In this document: one piece after another, positions 52,462 to 62,882 of the stretch
How positions within the stretch are numbered: the first letter of the stretch is position 1
Layout: each line of letters starts with the position of its first letter
Assembly: GCA_017411305.1 (NCBI GenBank)
Contig: JAFQQI010000107.1
Span: 248,001-312,000 of the forward strand
Source: Lachnospiraceae bacterium
Lineage (GTDB): Bacteria; Bacillota; Clostridia; Lachnospirales; Lachnospiraceae
Direction of reading: 5' to 3'
DNA length: 64,000 nucleotides
Notes under the pieces: model-generated
Seen by the model: the letters and a program-made list of their open reading frames with translations, nothing else
What the model was told of the DNA's origin: nothing
Databases searched by the model: none
Program-made: the position numbers and the translations under genes

Positions 52462-52972
52462 ATTTCCGGGCACTCCTTTGTTCTCTGTTCTCAATCTTCT
52501 TATTTATCCATAGAATTATAGGATAAAGTAATAAAGTTATCAAAATGGTATAAACCATTTCGGGTAAGATGATATTTGAAAAATAATAGGAAAAATGAAA
52601 TCTTCCTCTAAGTAAAAATAAAGTCATATAAGAAATGATACCGTATACAAAATCACTGATAAGGATTAAAACCAGTGGCAACCTGATATCGTCCGGATAA
52701 AAAACCCTGTTGAATTTACCGTTTAAATAACCGATGTACATATAAATCATGGCATAGAGCCCTAACAGACCTCCAAAGAATATATCAGCAAGAAGTCCGC
52801 AAAAAAAACCAACGATTAATCCTGATTTTTCACCTCTCATAAAGCCATAAGAGGCAGTAAGTACAATCATAAGATTTGGAACAATGCCTCCGAATGCAAG
52901 CTCCTTAAATACCGTACTCTGTAAAACAAAGCACAGAATTACTAAAGCTGCAGATATAACTAATCTTCGCAT
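52454..52972 (-). CDS. mreD: rod shape-determining protein MreD
   Basis: 172 residues, about five membrane helices, with GGIVPNLMIVLTASYGFMRG and GLLADIFFGGLLGLYAMIYM. It links MreC and the wall synthase. The order mreB-mreC-mreD-pbp2 is the classical elongation operon. Confidence 0.92.
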   Translation of the reverse strand: MRRLVISAALVILCFVLQSTVFKELAFGGIVPNLMIVLTASYGFMRGEKSGLIVGFFCGLLADIFFGGLLGLYAMIYMYIGYLNGKFNRVFYPDDIRLPLVLILISDFVYGIISYMTLFLLRGRFHFSYYFSNIILPEMVYTILITLLLYPIILWINKKIENREQRSARKFV

Positions 52973-52976
52973 GGTT

Positions 52977-53849
52977 TCAGTTATCTCCTACTGTTTGTTT
53001 TTGCTGTGTAATCACCAAAACTTCTTCTAAGTGTTCGAAATCAACTGCAGGTGTAATGAGTCCGGACTTAGTCAGGTTGTTGGAATCTACGTTAATGCTT
53101 GATATGTAACCGATTAAAATTCCGGGAAGGTATTTATCGCTGACATTTGAAGTGACAATTTTGTCTCCTTCTACAACTCTGTCTGCACTGTCTACAAGTT
53201 TTTCAAAACTGATAACACCTTCAGCATAAAGCTCTAAGTCTCCACTGACAATCAGGTTGTCTGATGTGGAAAGAACCATGCCGCTGGTATTGGAATTATC
53301 AGCAATAATGGACATAACCTTAGACCAGTTGGGGCCTACATCCGTAATACGACCAACCAGTCCGCTGCCTGCCATAACATTCATATCAATGGCAAGACCG
53401 TCATCATATCCTTTGTCAATGACAAAAGAGTGAAACCAATTGCCGGTATCTTTTGCAATGATTCTTGCACCTACCTTATCGTATTCGTCATATTGCACAT
53501 CAAGTTCATATAACTCACGCAGATTGGTAAGTTCATATCGGTCCTGTTGGAGACGGATGTTTTCCATTGTCAGTTCATCAATTTGTGCTTTTAATTCTTC
53601 ATTTTCTTTCAGAAGAGAACGTATCTGAACAAGTTCTTCGCTTCTGCCGTTAATCCAACTGCCTGCTTTACTGATTCCCTCCTGTAAGGGCGTGACAATA
53701 AAACCTCCCAAAGCACTGGCAGGAGCGCTTAAAATATCAGTATGAAATGTTAATACTATTAAACCCGTACACAGAATTGTTAAAATAAAAAGGAGATATT
53801 TACCGGGTAATGTAAACTTTTCTCCTTTTCTTTTTACTATGGGACTCAT
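52977..53849 (-). CDS. mreC: rod shape-determining protein MreC
   Basis: 290 residues: one membrane helix (YLLFILTILCTGLIVLTF), a coiled coil (LLKENEELKAQIDELTMENI, LQQDR) and the double beta-barrel domain (GARIIAKDTGNWFHSFVIDKG). It overlaps mreB by 4 bases. MreC activates PBP2-RodA. Confidence 0.95.
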   Translation of the reverse strand: MSPIVKRKGEKFTLPGKYLLFILTILCTGLIVLTFHTDILSAPASALGGFIVTPLQEGISKAGSWINGRSEELVQIRSLLKENEELKAQIDELTMENIRLQQDRYELTNLRELYELDVQYDEYDKVGARIIAKDTGNWFHSFVIDKGYDDGLAIDMNVMAGSGLVGRITDVGPNWSKVMSIIADNSNTSGMVLSTSDNLIVSGDLELYAEGVISFEKLVDSADRVVEGDKIVTSNVSDKYLPGILIGYISSINVDSNNLTKSGLITPAVDFEHLEEVLVITQQKQTVGDN

Positions 53850-54856
53850 CTACTCATTCCTTCAATGGTATAAGCAACTGATTTGTAGTTGTCATCTTTT
53901 ATGATTTTAGCAAGTCCGAGAGCTACGCTTGTAGTAGGATTTTCGGAAACGTTTACGTTTAAGCCTGTTCCCCTGTGCATGAGCTCTGCCAAATGATTCA
54001 CCTGGGAAGCACTTCCGGTTAAGTAAATACCATGTCTGTAAATATCAGCCGCCAGTTCAGGAGGAGTTCTTTCAAGAATCACCTTTACACTGTCAATAAT
54101 TGTATGGAAATGCTCCGTGAGACATTCATCAATCAATCCGGTAGGAATTTCTCTTTCTACAGGAAGGCCGGTTACAATATCACGACCGTATACAACCGCA
54201 CATTTTCCTTCTTTTTCAAGATCCCGTAAAGACATTTTTACATGTTCTGCCGTCTTTCCGCCTATAATCAGACTAAATTGTTTGCGGACTGCATTTCGTA
54301 TGGCATCATCAAATCTAAGACCGCCCACTTTAATCAGCTTGCTTAAAACAATACCGCCTAATGATAAAATAGAAATTTCGGTGGTGTCATAGCCTACATT
54401 TACAACAAGGACACCTTGGGAATTTTTAACATCTATGTCCATACCAAGACCATCAGCAACCGCTTTTTCTACAACATAGATTCTCTTTGCTTTTACGCCG
54501 GCTTCTTTGATTAAGTCATAAAATGCCCTTTTTTCTACTTCAGTAATATCAGAGGGCACTGCAATATAATAATCGGCTGATTTAATATTGTTTTTGGTTA
54601 AGTCGTTAATGAAATACTTAATCAATAACTCCATATTTTTAATATCAGCAATAACACCGTTAGATAACGGATATGAAATATGAATATTTGAGGGTGCCTT
54701 TTCGTACATTTCAAATGCAGAATCTCCGTAGGCAAACAGGTTTTTTTTGTTTTCAATGGCAATCATGTTTTTTTCTACAAGAATGGCATCTTCCGCTTTG
54801 TTATAAATTTTGATGTTACTGGTACCTAAGTCAATACCGAATGCATTGTTTAACAA
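53846..54856 (-). CDS. mreB: actin-like rod shape protein MreB
   Basis: Start TTG 54856 lies 8 bases after GAAAGGGG; the longer frame is unsupported. The 336 residues have phosphate 1 motif FGIDLGTSNIKIYN, phosphate 2 VNVGYDTTEI and the adenosine motif YLTGSASQVNHLAEL. It forms membrane filaments that organise lateral wall synthesis. Sequence departs from B. subtilis MreB in several segments (for example ISYPLSNGVIADI), but length and operon fit. Confidence 0.92.
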   Translation of the reverse strand: MLNNAFGIDLGTSNIKIYNKAEDAILVEKNMIAIENKKNLFAYGDSAFEMYEKAPSNIHISYPLSNGVIADIKNMELLIKYFINDLTKNNIKSADYYIAVPSDITEVEKRAFYDLIKEAGVKAKRIYVVEKAVADGLGMDIDVKNSQGVLVVNVGYDTTEISILSLGGIVLSKLIKVGGLRFDDAIRNAVRKQFSLIIGGKTAEHVKMSLRDLEKEGKCAVVYGRDIVTGLPVEREIPTGLIDECLTEHFHTIIDSVKVILERTPPELAADIYRHGIYLTGSASQVNHLAELMHRGTGLNVNVSENPTTSVALGLAKIIKDDNYKSVAYTIEGMSR

Positions 54857-54870
54857 GTGTATACCCCTTT

Positions 54871-55557
54871 CTATAATAAGCCGTGTTCTTTCAGACTGAT
54901 ATAACAACCGCTTCCGATTATAATATGGTCCATAAGCGGAATGTCTAACAACAGTCCGGCTTCTTTTATCTTATTGGTAATTAAAATATCCTGATCACTG
55001 GGAACAGGGTCTCCGCTGGGATGATTGTGTAAAAGCATCACATTGGATGCACGGTCCTTCAGGGCCTGCACAAAAACCTCTCTGGAAGATAATAAGGATG
55101 CATTAATCGTTCCTACGGATAATACATATTTTTCGATTAATTGCATTTTATTATCCAAGGATAATAATAAAATATTTTCTTTTTCTTCATGACGAAGCTC
55201 TTCCATGAAATATTCCGCTACGGTAGATGGCTTATCAAAACGAAGAGCCTTTTTTGCCTTTTGCATTGCCATCCGTTTGGCAAGCTCCGAGATGCATTTG
55301 AGTTTTACTGCCTTGACTTCACCAATGCCCGGTATAGACATTAAATCCTTAATCGTCAAGTGATGCAAAGCGTTTAGTCCTTCGTATCTGCCGGTTTGAT
55401 AGGATAAAATCATATCAGCAAGCTCTGTGGCGGAATAATTTTGTGTACCTGTTCTTAAAATAATAGCAAGTAATTCTTTTTCTGTCAGAGCTTCCGGACC
55501 AAGCTTTATAAATTTTTCATACGGCATGTCTGACAAAAGACATTCTTTTTTTTTCAT
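54871..55557 (-). CDS. radC: RadC-family JAMM domain protein
   Basis: 228 residues: helix-hairpin-helix region (LMSIPGIGEVKAVKL) and a JAMM metal site HNHPSGDPVPSDQD. Long called a DNA-repair protein, but the role is unsettled. It commonly precedes mreB, as here, 14 bases upstream. Confidence 0.93.
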   Translation of the reverse strand: MKKKECLLSDMPYEKFIKLGPEALTEKELLAIILRTGTQNYSATELADMILSYQTGRYEGLNALHHLTIKDLMSIPGIGEVKAVKLKCISELAKRMAMQKAKKALRFDKPSTVAEYFMEELRHEEKENILLLSLDNKMQLIEKYVLSVGTINASLLSSREVFVQALKDRASNVMLLHNHPSGDPVPSDQDILITNKIKEAGLLLDIPLMDHIIIGSGCYISLKEHGLL

Positions 55558-55607
55558 GATAATCCTTTCCGGCCCGTTCTCTCTCTTTGGCAGAAAAGAA
55601 ATGAAAA

Positions 55608-55844
55608 TTAAAGAATACGATAAATTATAATACCGATAATGATACCGATAATGCTTGCAACGGTAATTTTAATGGAAAGACCAAAGGTAATACATAAAAT
55701 TCCGAAATCAAGTATGATTGGGCTGGAAAGACCAAAGGTTTGTCCGTAGTTTAACCATGATACCGGGAAAAGGTTCCCTATAAAACCGCCGATGACAATT
55801 CCTGCCAAAATCAACAGGAAGCAGGCCCAATTATTCTTACGCAT
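55608..55844 (-). CDS. DUF4321 small membrane protein
   Basis: 78 residues, three short membrane spans, with the family's GGFIGNLFPVSWLNYGQTFG-like pattern (GGFIGNLFPVSWLNYG). It is commonly located by radC in clostridia. Function unknown. Confidence 0.8.
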   Translation of the reverse strand: MRKNNWACFLLILAGIVIGGFIGNLFPVSWLNYGQTFGLSSPIILDFGILCITFGLSIKITVASIIGIIIGIIIYRIL

Positions 55845-55945
55845 ATCGTACCTCCACTCTTCTTTCGCATATGAAAATATCTTATCACAGAAAAAGTTTA
55901 ATGTACACTGATTTCATATTTTTTTTATAGGTTTCCTTCGACAGA

Positions 55946-57250
55946 TTAAACCGTAATTCTGTCAAAATTCGCGGAAATAATACCATTTTCGGTGAGTCTT
56001 TGCAGTGTTTTCATAATGCCGAATTTTCCATGCTGCCAGGTAAGTCCACCTTGAAAATAAACTGCATAAGGTGGCTTAATGGGACCGTCAGCACTAAGTT
56101 CTATGGAAGAACCGGACACGAAAGCACCGGCAGCCATAATAACCGGGCTGTCATAACCCGGCATATCCCATGGTTCAGGAGTAACATGTCCGTCTACGGC
56201 TGCAGCCTGCTGGATACCCTGACAGAAAGCAACAACGCCTTCCGGACTGCCAAAGGTAACAGCCTGAATAATGTCATGTCTGCTTTCCGTTGCATTCGGT
56301 ACTACTTCAAATCCAAGACGTTCATAAATATTTGCAGCAAAAATAGCACTCTTTAGTGCATTGGCTGTTACGGAAGGTGCAAGGAAAAATCCCTGATAGA
56401 AGGAGTTCATTACCTGTAAGGAAGCCCCCACTTCTTTCCCAAGCCCCGGTGATGTCAAACGGTAAGCAGCATTTTCAATACATTCCCTTTTGCCGGCCAG
56501 ATAACCGCCGATAGGAGCAAGACCGCCTCCGGGATTTTTGATTAATGATCCTACGATTAAATCGGCACCTACATCACTTGGTTCGATGGTTTCCGTAAAT
56601 TCTCCGTAACAGTTGTCAACCATACAAATCACATCAGGTTTGATTTTTTTGATAAAGGAAATCAGTTCACCAATTCTGCTTACGGATAAGGTTGGCCTGG
56701 TTTGATATCCTTTGGAACGTTGAATGGTAATCATTTTTGTTTTGGAATGAATAGCAGCTTTTATTTTGTCAAAATCAAAACTACCGTCAGGAAGCAAATC
56801 TACCTGCTTATATGAGATACCATATTCCTTTAGAGAGCCTTTGGATTCTCTGATACCGATTACTTCTTCTAAGGTGTCATAAGGTTTTCCAACCGGAGAT
56901 AAAAGCTCATCGCCGGGACGAAGGTTACTCATTAGTGCCAAAGCAAGTGCATGGGTTCCACATGTAATCTGAGGTCGGACCAATGCATCCTCAGTATGAA
57001 ATACATCAGCATAAACAGCTTCCAAGGTCTCTCTTCCCAAGTCGTTATATCCATAACCGGTAGTGCCCAAAAGGCAGGCTTCGCTGACTTTATTCTTTTG
57101 CATGGCTGAAATTACTTTTAATTGGTTGTATTCAGAAATCTCATCGATTTTATCAAAACGGTCTTTAAGGGAATTCCAGATGTTTTCACAGAATTCATAG
57201 ACTGAAGGGCTGATTCCTGCATTTAAGTACATGTTATGTGAAAGATTCAT
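55946..57250 (-). CDS. PLP-dependent aluminium-resistance/methionine gamma-lyase family protein
   Basis: 434 residues of the YnbB type: GTTGYGYNDLGRE, ITCGTHALALALM, MVDNCYGEF and the PLP-Lys segment GSLIKNPGGGLAPIGGYLAG. Family members are annotated as aluminium-resistance proteins or methionine gamma-lyase-like; real substrate unknown. It overlaps no neighbour and follows miaA by one base. Confidence 0.88.
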   Translation of the reverse strand: MNLSHNMYLNAGISPSVYEFCENIWNSLKDRFDKIDEISEYNQLKVISAMQKNKVSEACLLGTTGYGYNDLGRETLEAVYADVFHTEDALVRPQITCGTHALALALMSNLRPGDELLSPVGKPYDTLEEVIGIRESKGSLKEYGISYKQVDLLPDGSFDFDKIKAAIHSKTKMITIQRSKGYQTRPTLSVSRIGELISFIKKIKPDVICMVDNCYGEFTETIEPSDVGADLIVGSLIKNPGGGLAPIGGYLAGKRECIENAAYRLTSPGLGKEVGASLQVMNSFYQGFFLAPSVTANALKSAIFAANIYERLGFEVVPNATESRHDIIQAVTFGSPEGVVAFCQGIQQAAAVDGHVTPEPWDMPGYDSPVIMAAGAFVSGSSIELSADGPIKPPYAVYFQGGLTWQHGKFGIMKTLQRLTENGIISANFDRITV

Positions 57251-57251
57251 A

Positions 57252-58202
57252 TCAGATTATTCCTTTCTGCTTTAAATGTTCCAGTATAAAATTAAGTATC
57301 GCTTCATCCTGATCTTGAAAAGCGGATTTATCTATCCAGAGAACTTCTTTTTCCCGCCGAAACCATGTGAGCTGACGCTTGGCAAAATGCCTTGAGTCAC
57401 GTTTGATGAAATAGACTGCATCTTCAAAGGTGCAATCTCCGTCTAAGTATGCTAACAATTCTTTATAGCCTAAACCTTGCATGGAGACCATTCCCCGGTG
57501 ATAACCCATATTCTTTAACTTTTGTACTTCTTCAAGAAGGCCATTTTTGAGCATCACATCTACACGTTCATCAATCCTTTTATAAAGCTTTTCACGCTCA
57601 TCATTTAAGACAAAGTAACAGGAATTGTAGAAGGATTCTTTCCTGCGTTGTTCTTTATTATGCACGGAAATGGGATATCCGTTTGTTTCATAAAATTCTA
57701 AAGCTCGTATGACCCGTTTTTGATTGTTTTCATGAATTTCCTCTGCGGAAGCAGGATCAATTTTCTTTAAATATTCATATAAATAATGAGAACCTTTTTC
57801 AGTAGCAATCTTTTCCAATGCTGCTCTGCATTCAGAAGTGTCTGTTTCTTCTTCAAAATTAATATCATATAAAAGGGCCTGAATATAAAATCCAGTACCT
57901 CCTACAATAATAGGGATATGTTTACGATTATATATTTCTTGTAAACATATCTTTGCCATTTTCTGAAAGGTTACTACGTTGCATTCCATGGAAGGGTCAA
58001 GGACATCAATCAGATGATGGGGGATTCCTTCCGTCTCTTCAGGACGAATCTTAGCGGAACCGATATCCATATATTTGTATACCTGCATAGAATCAGCAGA
58101 AATAATTTCTCCGCCTATTATCTTTGCAAGCTTTACGGATAGTGCGGTTTTACCTACTGCAGTCGGTCCGGTTAAAATAATCAGGGGGTTCTTATTGTTC
58201 AT
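57252..58202 (-). CDS. miaA: tRNA dimethylallyltransferase MiaA
   Basis: The ATG at 58202 follows GGAG. The 316 residues include the P-loop ILTGPTAVGKTALSV, SADSMQVYKYMDIGSAK and DVLDPSMECNVVTF. It adds an isopentenyl-type group to A37 of tRNAs reading U-starting codons. The mutS-mutL-miaA order is conserved in Firmicutes. Confidence 0.96.
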   Translation of the reverse strand: MNNKNPLIILTGPTAVGKTALSVKLAKIIGGEIISADSMQVYKYMDIGSAKIRPEETEGIPHHLIDVLDPSMECNVVTFQKMAKICLQEIYNRKHIPIIVGGTGFYIQALLYDINFEEETDTSECRAALEKIATEKGSHYLYEYLKKIDPASAEEIHENNQKRVIRALEFYETNGYPISVHNKEQRRKESFYNSCYFVLNDEREKLYKRIDERVDVMLKNGLLEEVQKLKNMGYHRGMVSMQGLGYKELLAYLDGDCTFEDAVYFIKRDSRHFAKRQLTWFRREKEVLWIDKSAFQDQDEAILNFILEHLKQKGII

Positions 58203-58215
58203 ATTAAAGCTCCGA

Positions 58216-60129
58216 TTAAACAATTCGTTTAAATTTCTTTTCTAATTCATATTTACTCATGGAAATGATGGTGGGTCTGCCGTGGGGACAATGGTAAGGG
58301 TTATCCAATGTCAGAAGTTCATCAATTAAAGATTCCATTTCTTTGATATCCATATGATTATTTCCTTTTACTGCTGCTTTACAGGACATGGAAGCAAGCT
58401 TATTAAGTATAATGTCAGGTGTTCCTTTCATGGGATTTTCAGAAAGTTCATCCAAAATTTCAGTAAACAACTCCTTTTCGTTACAACCGTATAAATCTGT
58501 AGGCATACTGCGAACAGCGTAGGAATCACCGCCAAAATCTTCAATTTCAAACCCCATTTTTGTAAAATAAGGCATAAATTCCCTGAGCAGTTCCCGTTCT
58601 CTACCTGTTAATGACAGAATAAGAGGAGGTGTCAGTAGTTGTGACTCAACAGTTTTTTCTTTCAGTTGTGTAACAAATCGCTCATATTTTACTTTTTCAT
58701 GAGCTGCATGTTGATCAACAATTAAAAGCTTATCCTTAAAAGCAATTAACCAGTAAGTGTCAAAAATTTGTCCTAATACTCTATACTCATCCCTGGCTTC
58801 TTTTGTCAGAATATTCTCTTCGAACAGATTAAGCTGGGTTGGGCGTTCTACCAGTATATGTTTATCAGCTTTTATTACATTGGAATGAATATCCTCTCCT
58901 TGAGAGGTGACGGATTTGGTCCCTGCAAGACCTAATATTTTACTGGTCAATATCTGTTTCGGGGTAACAATTTGTTCTGCATAAGCTTCTTCTTTCTCAT
59001 GCTCTTTTGTATCAACAGCGTATTTTCCCGGCTCTTCATTTAATAAATTAGCGATTCTGTTTGTTTCAAAAGGTTCAGGTGCTTTGATAGGTTCTTTCTC
59101 ATTTTTTTCAGGTTCCGTTAATATCAACTGAGGAATCATTGCAATTTCATGAAGCCTGTCTTTCACACTACAGGATAAAAACTGATATAGCTCATTCCCT
59201 TTATGAATGCGAATTTGCATTTTTGAAGGATGTACATTTACATCAAGTTCCGATGGGTTCATGGTAAGATGCAGTACAACAAAAGGGAATTTGTGTTGCA
59301 TTAAATAGGGGTGATAACCCTCTTCCACAGCTTTGGAAATCAAATCATCCTTGATGAAACGTCCGTTCATAAAATAAATTTCAAAGTTTCGGTTAGAACG
59401 GTTAAGTTCCGGTTTTCCCAGATAACCTTTTATACTACATAACTCGTTTGATGCATCAAAGGGAATTAATGCATCCGCCGTTTCACGTCCGTAAATACGA
59501 TAAATAACTTCTTTTAAATCTCCGTTTCCCGAAGTGTGGAAACGAACCTGACCGTTATTTACAAATTTCACGGAAATATCCGGTTTTGAGAGTGCAATAT
59601 GCTCCATTAAGTCGGCAACATAGCCACCTTCCGTCTGCGGTTGTTTTAAAAATTTTTTACGAGCCGGGGTGTTGTAGAATAAATTACGGACTAAAAAGGT
59701 AGTGCCGTTAGGAGCGCCTATTTCTTCGTAATCTTCTTCTGTACCGCCGGAAATTGTATATTTTATGCCTGTTAAATCTTCTTTTGTCTTGGTTATGACT
59801 TCTACCTGGGCTACAGCTGCAATACTGGATAATGCTTCCCCGCGGAAACCAAGACTTTCCACATAGGTTAAATCTTCAATCGAACTGATTTTGCTGGTTG
59901 CATGACGTAAAAAAGCTTTTTTTACTTGTTTCTTTTCAATACCACAACCATTGTCTGTTACACGGATTAAGGAAATTCCACCTTCTTTCAATTCAACGGT
60001 TACAGCCGTGGCACCTGCATCGATAGCGTTTTCTAAAAGTTCCTTTACCACGCTGGCCGGACGTTCTACCACTTCTCCGGCAGCAATTTGATCGATTGTA
60101 CTTTGACTCAAAAGGTTAATTGTAGGCAT
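58216..60129 (-). CDS. mutL: DNA mismatch repair protein MutL
   Basis: 637 residues: GHKL ATPase with ENAIDAGATAV, DNGCGIEKKQ and GFRGEALSSI; C-terminal endonuclease domain with DQHAAHEKVKYERF (metal-binding DQHAxxExxxxE) and CPHGRPT. The endonuclease motif shows it is the nicking type used by bacteria without MutH. Confidence 0.96.
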   Translation of the reverse strand: MPTINLLSQSTIDQIAAGEVVERPASVVKELLENAIDAGATAVTVELKEGGISLIRVTDNGCGIEKKQVKKAFLRHATSKISSIEDLTYVESLGFRGEALSSIAAVAQVEVITKTKEDLTGIKYTISGGTEEDYEEIGAPNGTTFLVRNLFYNTPARKKFLKQPQTEGGYVADLMEHIALSKPDISVKFVNNGQVRFHTSGNGDLKEVIYRIYGRETADALIPFDASNELCSIKGYLGKPELNRSNRNFEIYFMNGRFIKDDLISKAVEEGYHPYLMQHKFPFVVLHLTMNPSELDVNVHPSKMQIRIHKGNELYQFLSCSVKDRLHEIAMIPQLILTEPEKNEKEPIKAPEPFETNRIANLLNEEPGKYAVDTKEHEKEEAYAEQIVTPKQILTSKILGLAGTKSVTSQGEDIHSNVIKADKHILVERPTQLNLFEENILTKEARDEYRVLGQIFDTYWLIAFKDKLLIVDQHAAHEKVKYERFVTQLKEKTVESQLLTPPLILSLTGRERELLREFMPYFTKMGFEIEDFGGDSYAVRSMPTDLYGCNEKELFTEILDELSENPMKGTPDIILNKLASMSCKAAVKGNNHMDIKEMESLIDELLTLDNPYHCPHGRPTIISMSKYELEKKFKRIV

Positions 60130-60147
60130 AAATAATCCTTTCTTTTG

Positions 60148-62796
60148 TTACCAACGATTTTTTAATTTATTTTGTAATCTGTATAAGGTGTTTAAAGCAT
60201 CAAGAGGTGTTAAATTGGAAATATCAATTTCTTTCAGTTCTTCAATGATATCTTCATCTTTGACTGTATCAAACAAAGACATTTGACTTAAATCAACTTC
60301 ATCATATTTGACCGCAGGCTTCTTTTTGGTGTCTTTCTGTTCAATAACGATACTTTGTACTTTTTCTAAAATGTCATTATCACAAAGCTGCTGTACGATT
60401 TCCTTCGCTCTGTCAATGACCATATCAGGAACACCGGCAAGCTTAGCAACCTGGATACCGTAGCTTTTATCCGCACCGCCTTTGACAATTTTTCTGAGGA
60501 ATACAATATCGTCTCCTTTTTCTTTTACAGCAATGCAATAATTATTAACATTACTCATTTTACCTTCCAGTTCGGTAAGCTCGTGATAGTGGGTGGCAAA
60601 TAAGGTTTTCGCACCAAGAAGCTTCTTATTGCTGATATGCTCAATTACAGCCCATGCAATACTTAGTCCGTCAAAGGTAGAGGTTCCGCGTCCGATTTCA
60701 TCCAGTACAAGAAGACTGTTTGGGGTTGCATTTCTTAAAATATTGGCAACCTCATTCATTTCTACCATAAAAGTACTCTGGCCGCTTGCTAAATCATCCG
60801 AAGCCCCAACACGGGTGAAAATCCGGTCGACAATGCTGATATTTGCACTTTCCGCAGGCACAAAGCTTCCGATTTGTGCCATAAGGACGATTAGGGCAAC
60901 CTGCCTCATATATGTGGACTTTCCTGCCATATTAGGCCCTGTAATAATGGATACGCAGTATTTGTTATTGTCAAGATAGGTGTCATTTGAAATAAACATA
61001 TCACTATCTATCATTTGTTCTACAACAGGATGTCTTCCGCCTTTGATGTCAATGATGCCCTTTTCGTTTATGGAAGGTCTGACAAAACGGTTTCTTTCTG
61101 CTACAACAGACAGGGAAGCAAAAACATCAAGCATAGCGATTGCTTTTGCAGTCTTTTGAATTCGTTCAATTTCATCAGCAATTGCATCACGAATGCGGCA
61201 GAACATATCATATTCCAAGGTAAAAAGCTTATCTTCTGCATTCAAAACGGAATCTTCCAGTTCCTTCAATCTGGCATTAGTATAACGTTCGGCATTGGTA
61301 AGGGTTTGCTTGCGGATATAATCATCAGGAACCAGATTTTGGTAAGAATTGGTCACTTCAAAATAATAGCCGAAGACTTTGTTGTATTTGATTTTAAGAT
61401 TTTTAATTCCGGTTCTTACCCGGTCATCCTCTTCTAATTGAGCCAGCCAGTTTTTACCTTCTGTCTTTGCATTACGGAGCATGTCAATAGTTTCATCAAA
61501 GCCATCTTTGATAATACCTCCTTCTTTAATTGCAATAGGCGGTTCTTCCGTAATGGAACTGTCAATCAACTGAAAGATATCATCCAAATCATCAATCTGC
61601 TCATTTAAGGAGGATAAAAGACCCGTATCAAAGTCGTTAAGCAGCGTTTTGATATGGGGCAACATTCCAAGAGAATTACGAAAAGCAATCAAATCACGAG
61701 GATTTGCTGTCTTATAGCTGACCTTACCGAGGAGACGTTCCAGATCATATATGGGATTTAAATATTCTCTTAGCTCTTCCCGTATCATCGGTGCCTTACT
61801 TAAGGCGGAAACCGCATTTAGCCGTTCTTCAATTTTTTGTTTATCAATCAACGGCTGTTCTAAGTACTGACGCAGAGTTCTGGCTCCCATAGCTGTTTTG
61901 GTTTTATCAAGTACCCATAAAAGTGAGCCTCTCTTCTGCTTTTCCCTCAGTGTTTCCGTTAATTCCAGATTTCTTCTGGTAGAAGAATCAAGTAACATAT
62001 ACTTACTGGTCAAATAAGGATATAAATGAGTGAAATGGGAAAGGGAACTCTTTTGCGTATTATAAAGATACTGTAATAAAGCTCCGGCAGCAATTAATCC
62101 GGCGGGGAAATCTTCAATCCCCATCCCATGTAACGCGGTTACGTGGAAATGCTTTAGCAAACATTTTCGACATCTGTCTTCATCATAAAAATGGGGTTCC
62201 AAGGAATACACCGTAATCCCTAGTCTGCTTTTTAAGTCCTGTAAATCAAGTCCGCTTACAAGGAAAGCATCATTACATACAATTTCACTGGGATGATATT
62301 TATTGATTTCATCTAATAATTTTTTATCATCCTCGGTTTCTGTCAGATAATAATCACCGGTAGTTACATCCGCAACAGAAATACCGGATTTCCCTTCAAA
62401 ATAGGCAATGCTCATAAGATAGTTGTTTTTACTGCTGTCCATTGCCTGAACATTTAAGTTGGTTCCGGGTGTGACAATTCTTGTTACTTCACGTTTTACA
62501 ATTCCTTTTGTCAGTTTGGGATCTTCCATCTGCTCACAGATAGCAACTTTATAGCCTTTAGAAACAAGCTTATTCAGATAGCTTTCCACAGCATGATAGG
62601 GAACACCGCACATAGGTGCCCGCTCTTCCAAGCCACAGCTTTTACCGGTTAATGTAATTTCCAATTCCTTTGATGCAGTGATTGCATCTTCAAAAAACAT
62701 TTCATAAAAGTCACCTAACCGGTAAAAAAGAATACAATCAGGGTATTCCTTTTTGGTTTCCATATATTGTTGCATCATTGGAGTTAATTCAGCCAT
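60148..62796 (-). CDS. mutS: DNA mismatch repair protein MutS
   Basis: 882 residues: mismatch-contacting FYRLGDFYEMF near the N-terminus, P-loop TGPNMAGKSTYMRQ, Walker B LLVLDEIGRGTST, and ATHYHEL. It recognises mispairs and recruits MutL, encoded directly after it. Confidence 0.97.
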   Translation of the reverse strand: MAELTPMMQQYMETKKEYPDCILFYRLGDFYEMFFEDAITASKELEITLTGKSCGLEERAPMCGVPYHAVESYLNKLVSKGYKVAICEQMEDPKLTKGIVKREVTRIVTPGTNLNVQAMDSSKNNYLMSIAYFEGKSGISVADVTTGDYYLTETEDDKKLLDEINKYHPSEIVCNDAFLVSGLDLQDLKSRLGITVYSLEPHFYDEDRCRKCLLKHFHVTALHGMGIEDFPAGLIAAGALLQYLYNTQKSSLSHFTHLYPYLTSKYMLLDSSTRRNLELTETLREKQKRGSLLWVLDKTKTAMGARTLRQYLEQPLIDKQKIEERLNAVSALSKAPMIREELREYLNPIYDLERLLGKVSYKTANPRDLIAFRNSLGMLPHIKTLLNDFDTGLLSSLNEQIDDLDDIFQLIDSSITEEPPIAIKEGGIIKDGFDETIDMLRNAKTEGKNWLAQLEEDDRVRTGIKNLKIKYNKVFGYYFEVTNSYQNLVPDDYIRKQTLTNAERYTNARLKELEDSVLNAEDKLFTLEYDMFCRIRDAIADEIERIQKTAKAIAMLDVFASLSVVAERNRFVRPSINEKGIIDIKGGRHPVVEQMIDSDMFISNDTYLDNNKYCVSIITGPNMAGKSTYMRQVALIVLMAQIGSFVPAESANISIVDRIFTRVGASDDLASGQSTFMVEMNEVANILRNATPNSLLVLDEIGRGTSTFDGLSIAWAVIEHISNKKLLGAKTLFATHYHELTELEGKMSNVNNYCIAVKEKGDDIVFLRKIVKGGADKSYGIQVAKLAGVPDMVIDRAKEIVQQLCDNDILEKVQSIVIEQKDTKKKPAVKYDEVDLSQMSLFDTVKDEDIIEELKEIDISNLTPLDALNTLYRLQNKLKNRW

Positions 62797-62882
62797 TTTT
62801 TATCCATCCGTATCCTGAAAAAGTAATAAAGCGGATATGCACATAAAAAGGCACACCCGCTTAAATATAGCACAATTTTGAA

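Noticed and set aside
61015-61437. 140-residue plus-strand ORF inside mutS
   Set aside because: It is antisense to the highly conserved MutS core and Phe/Ile-rich, typical of a shadow frame.
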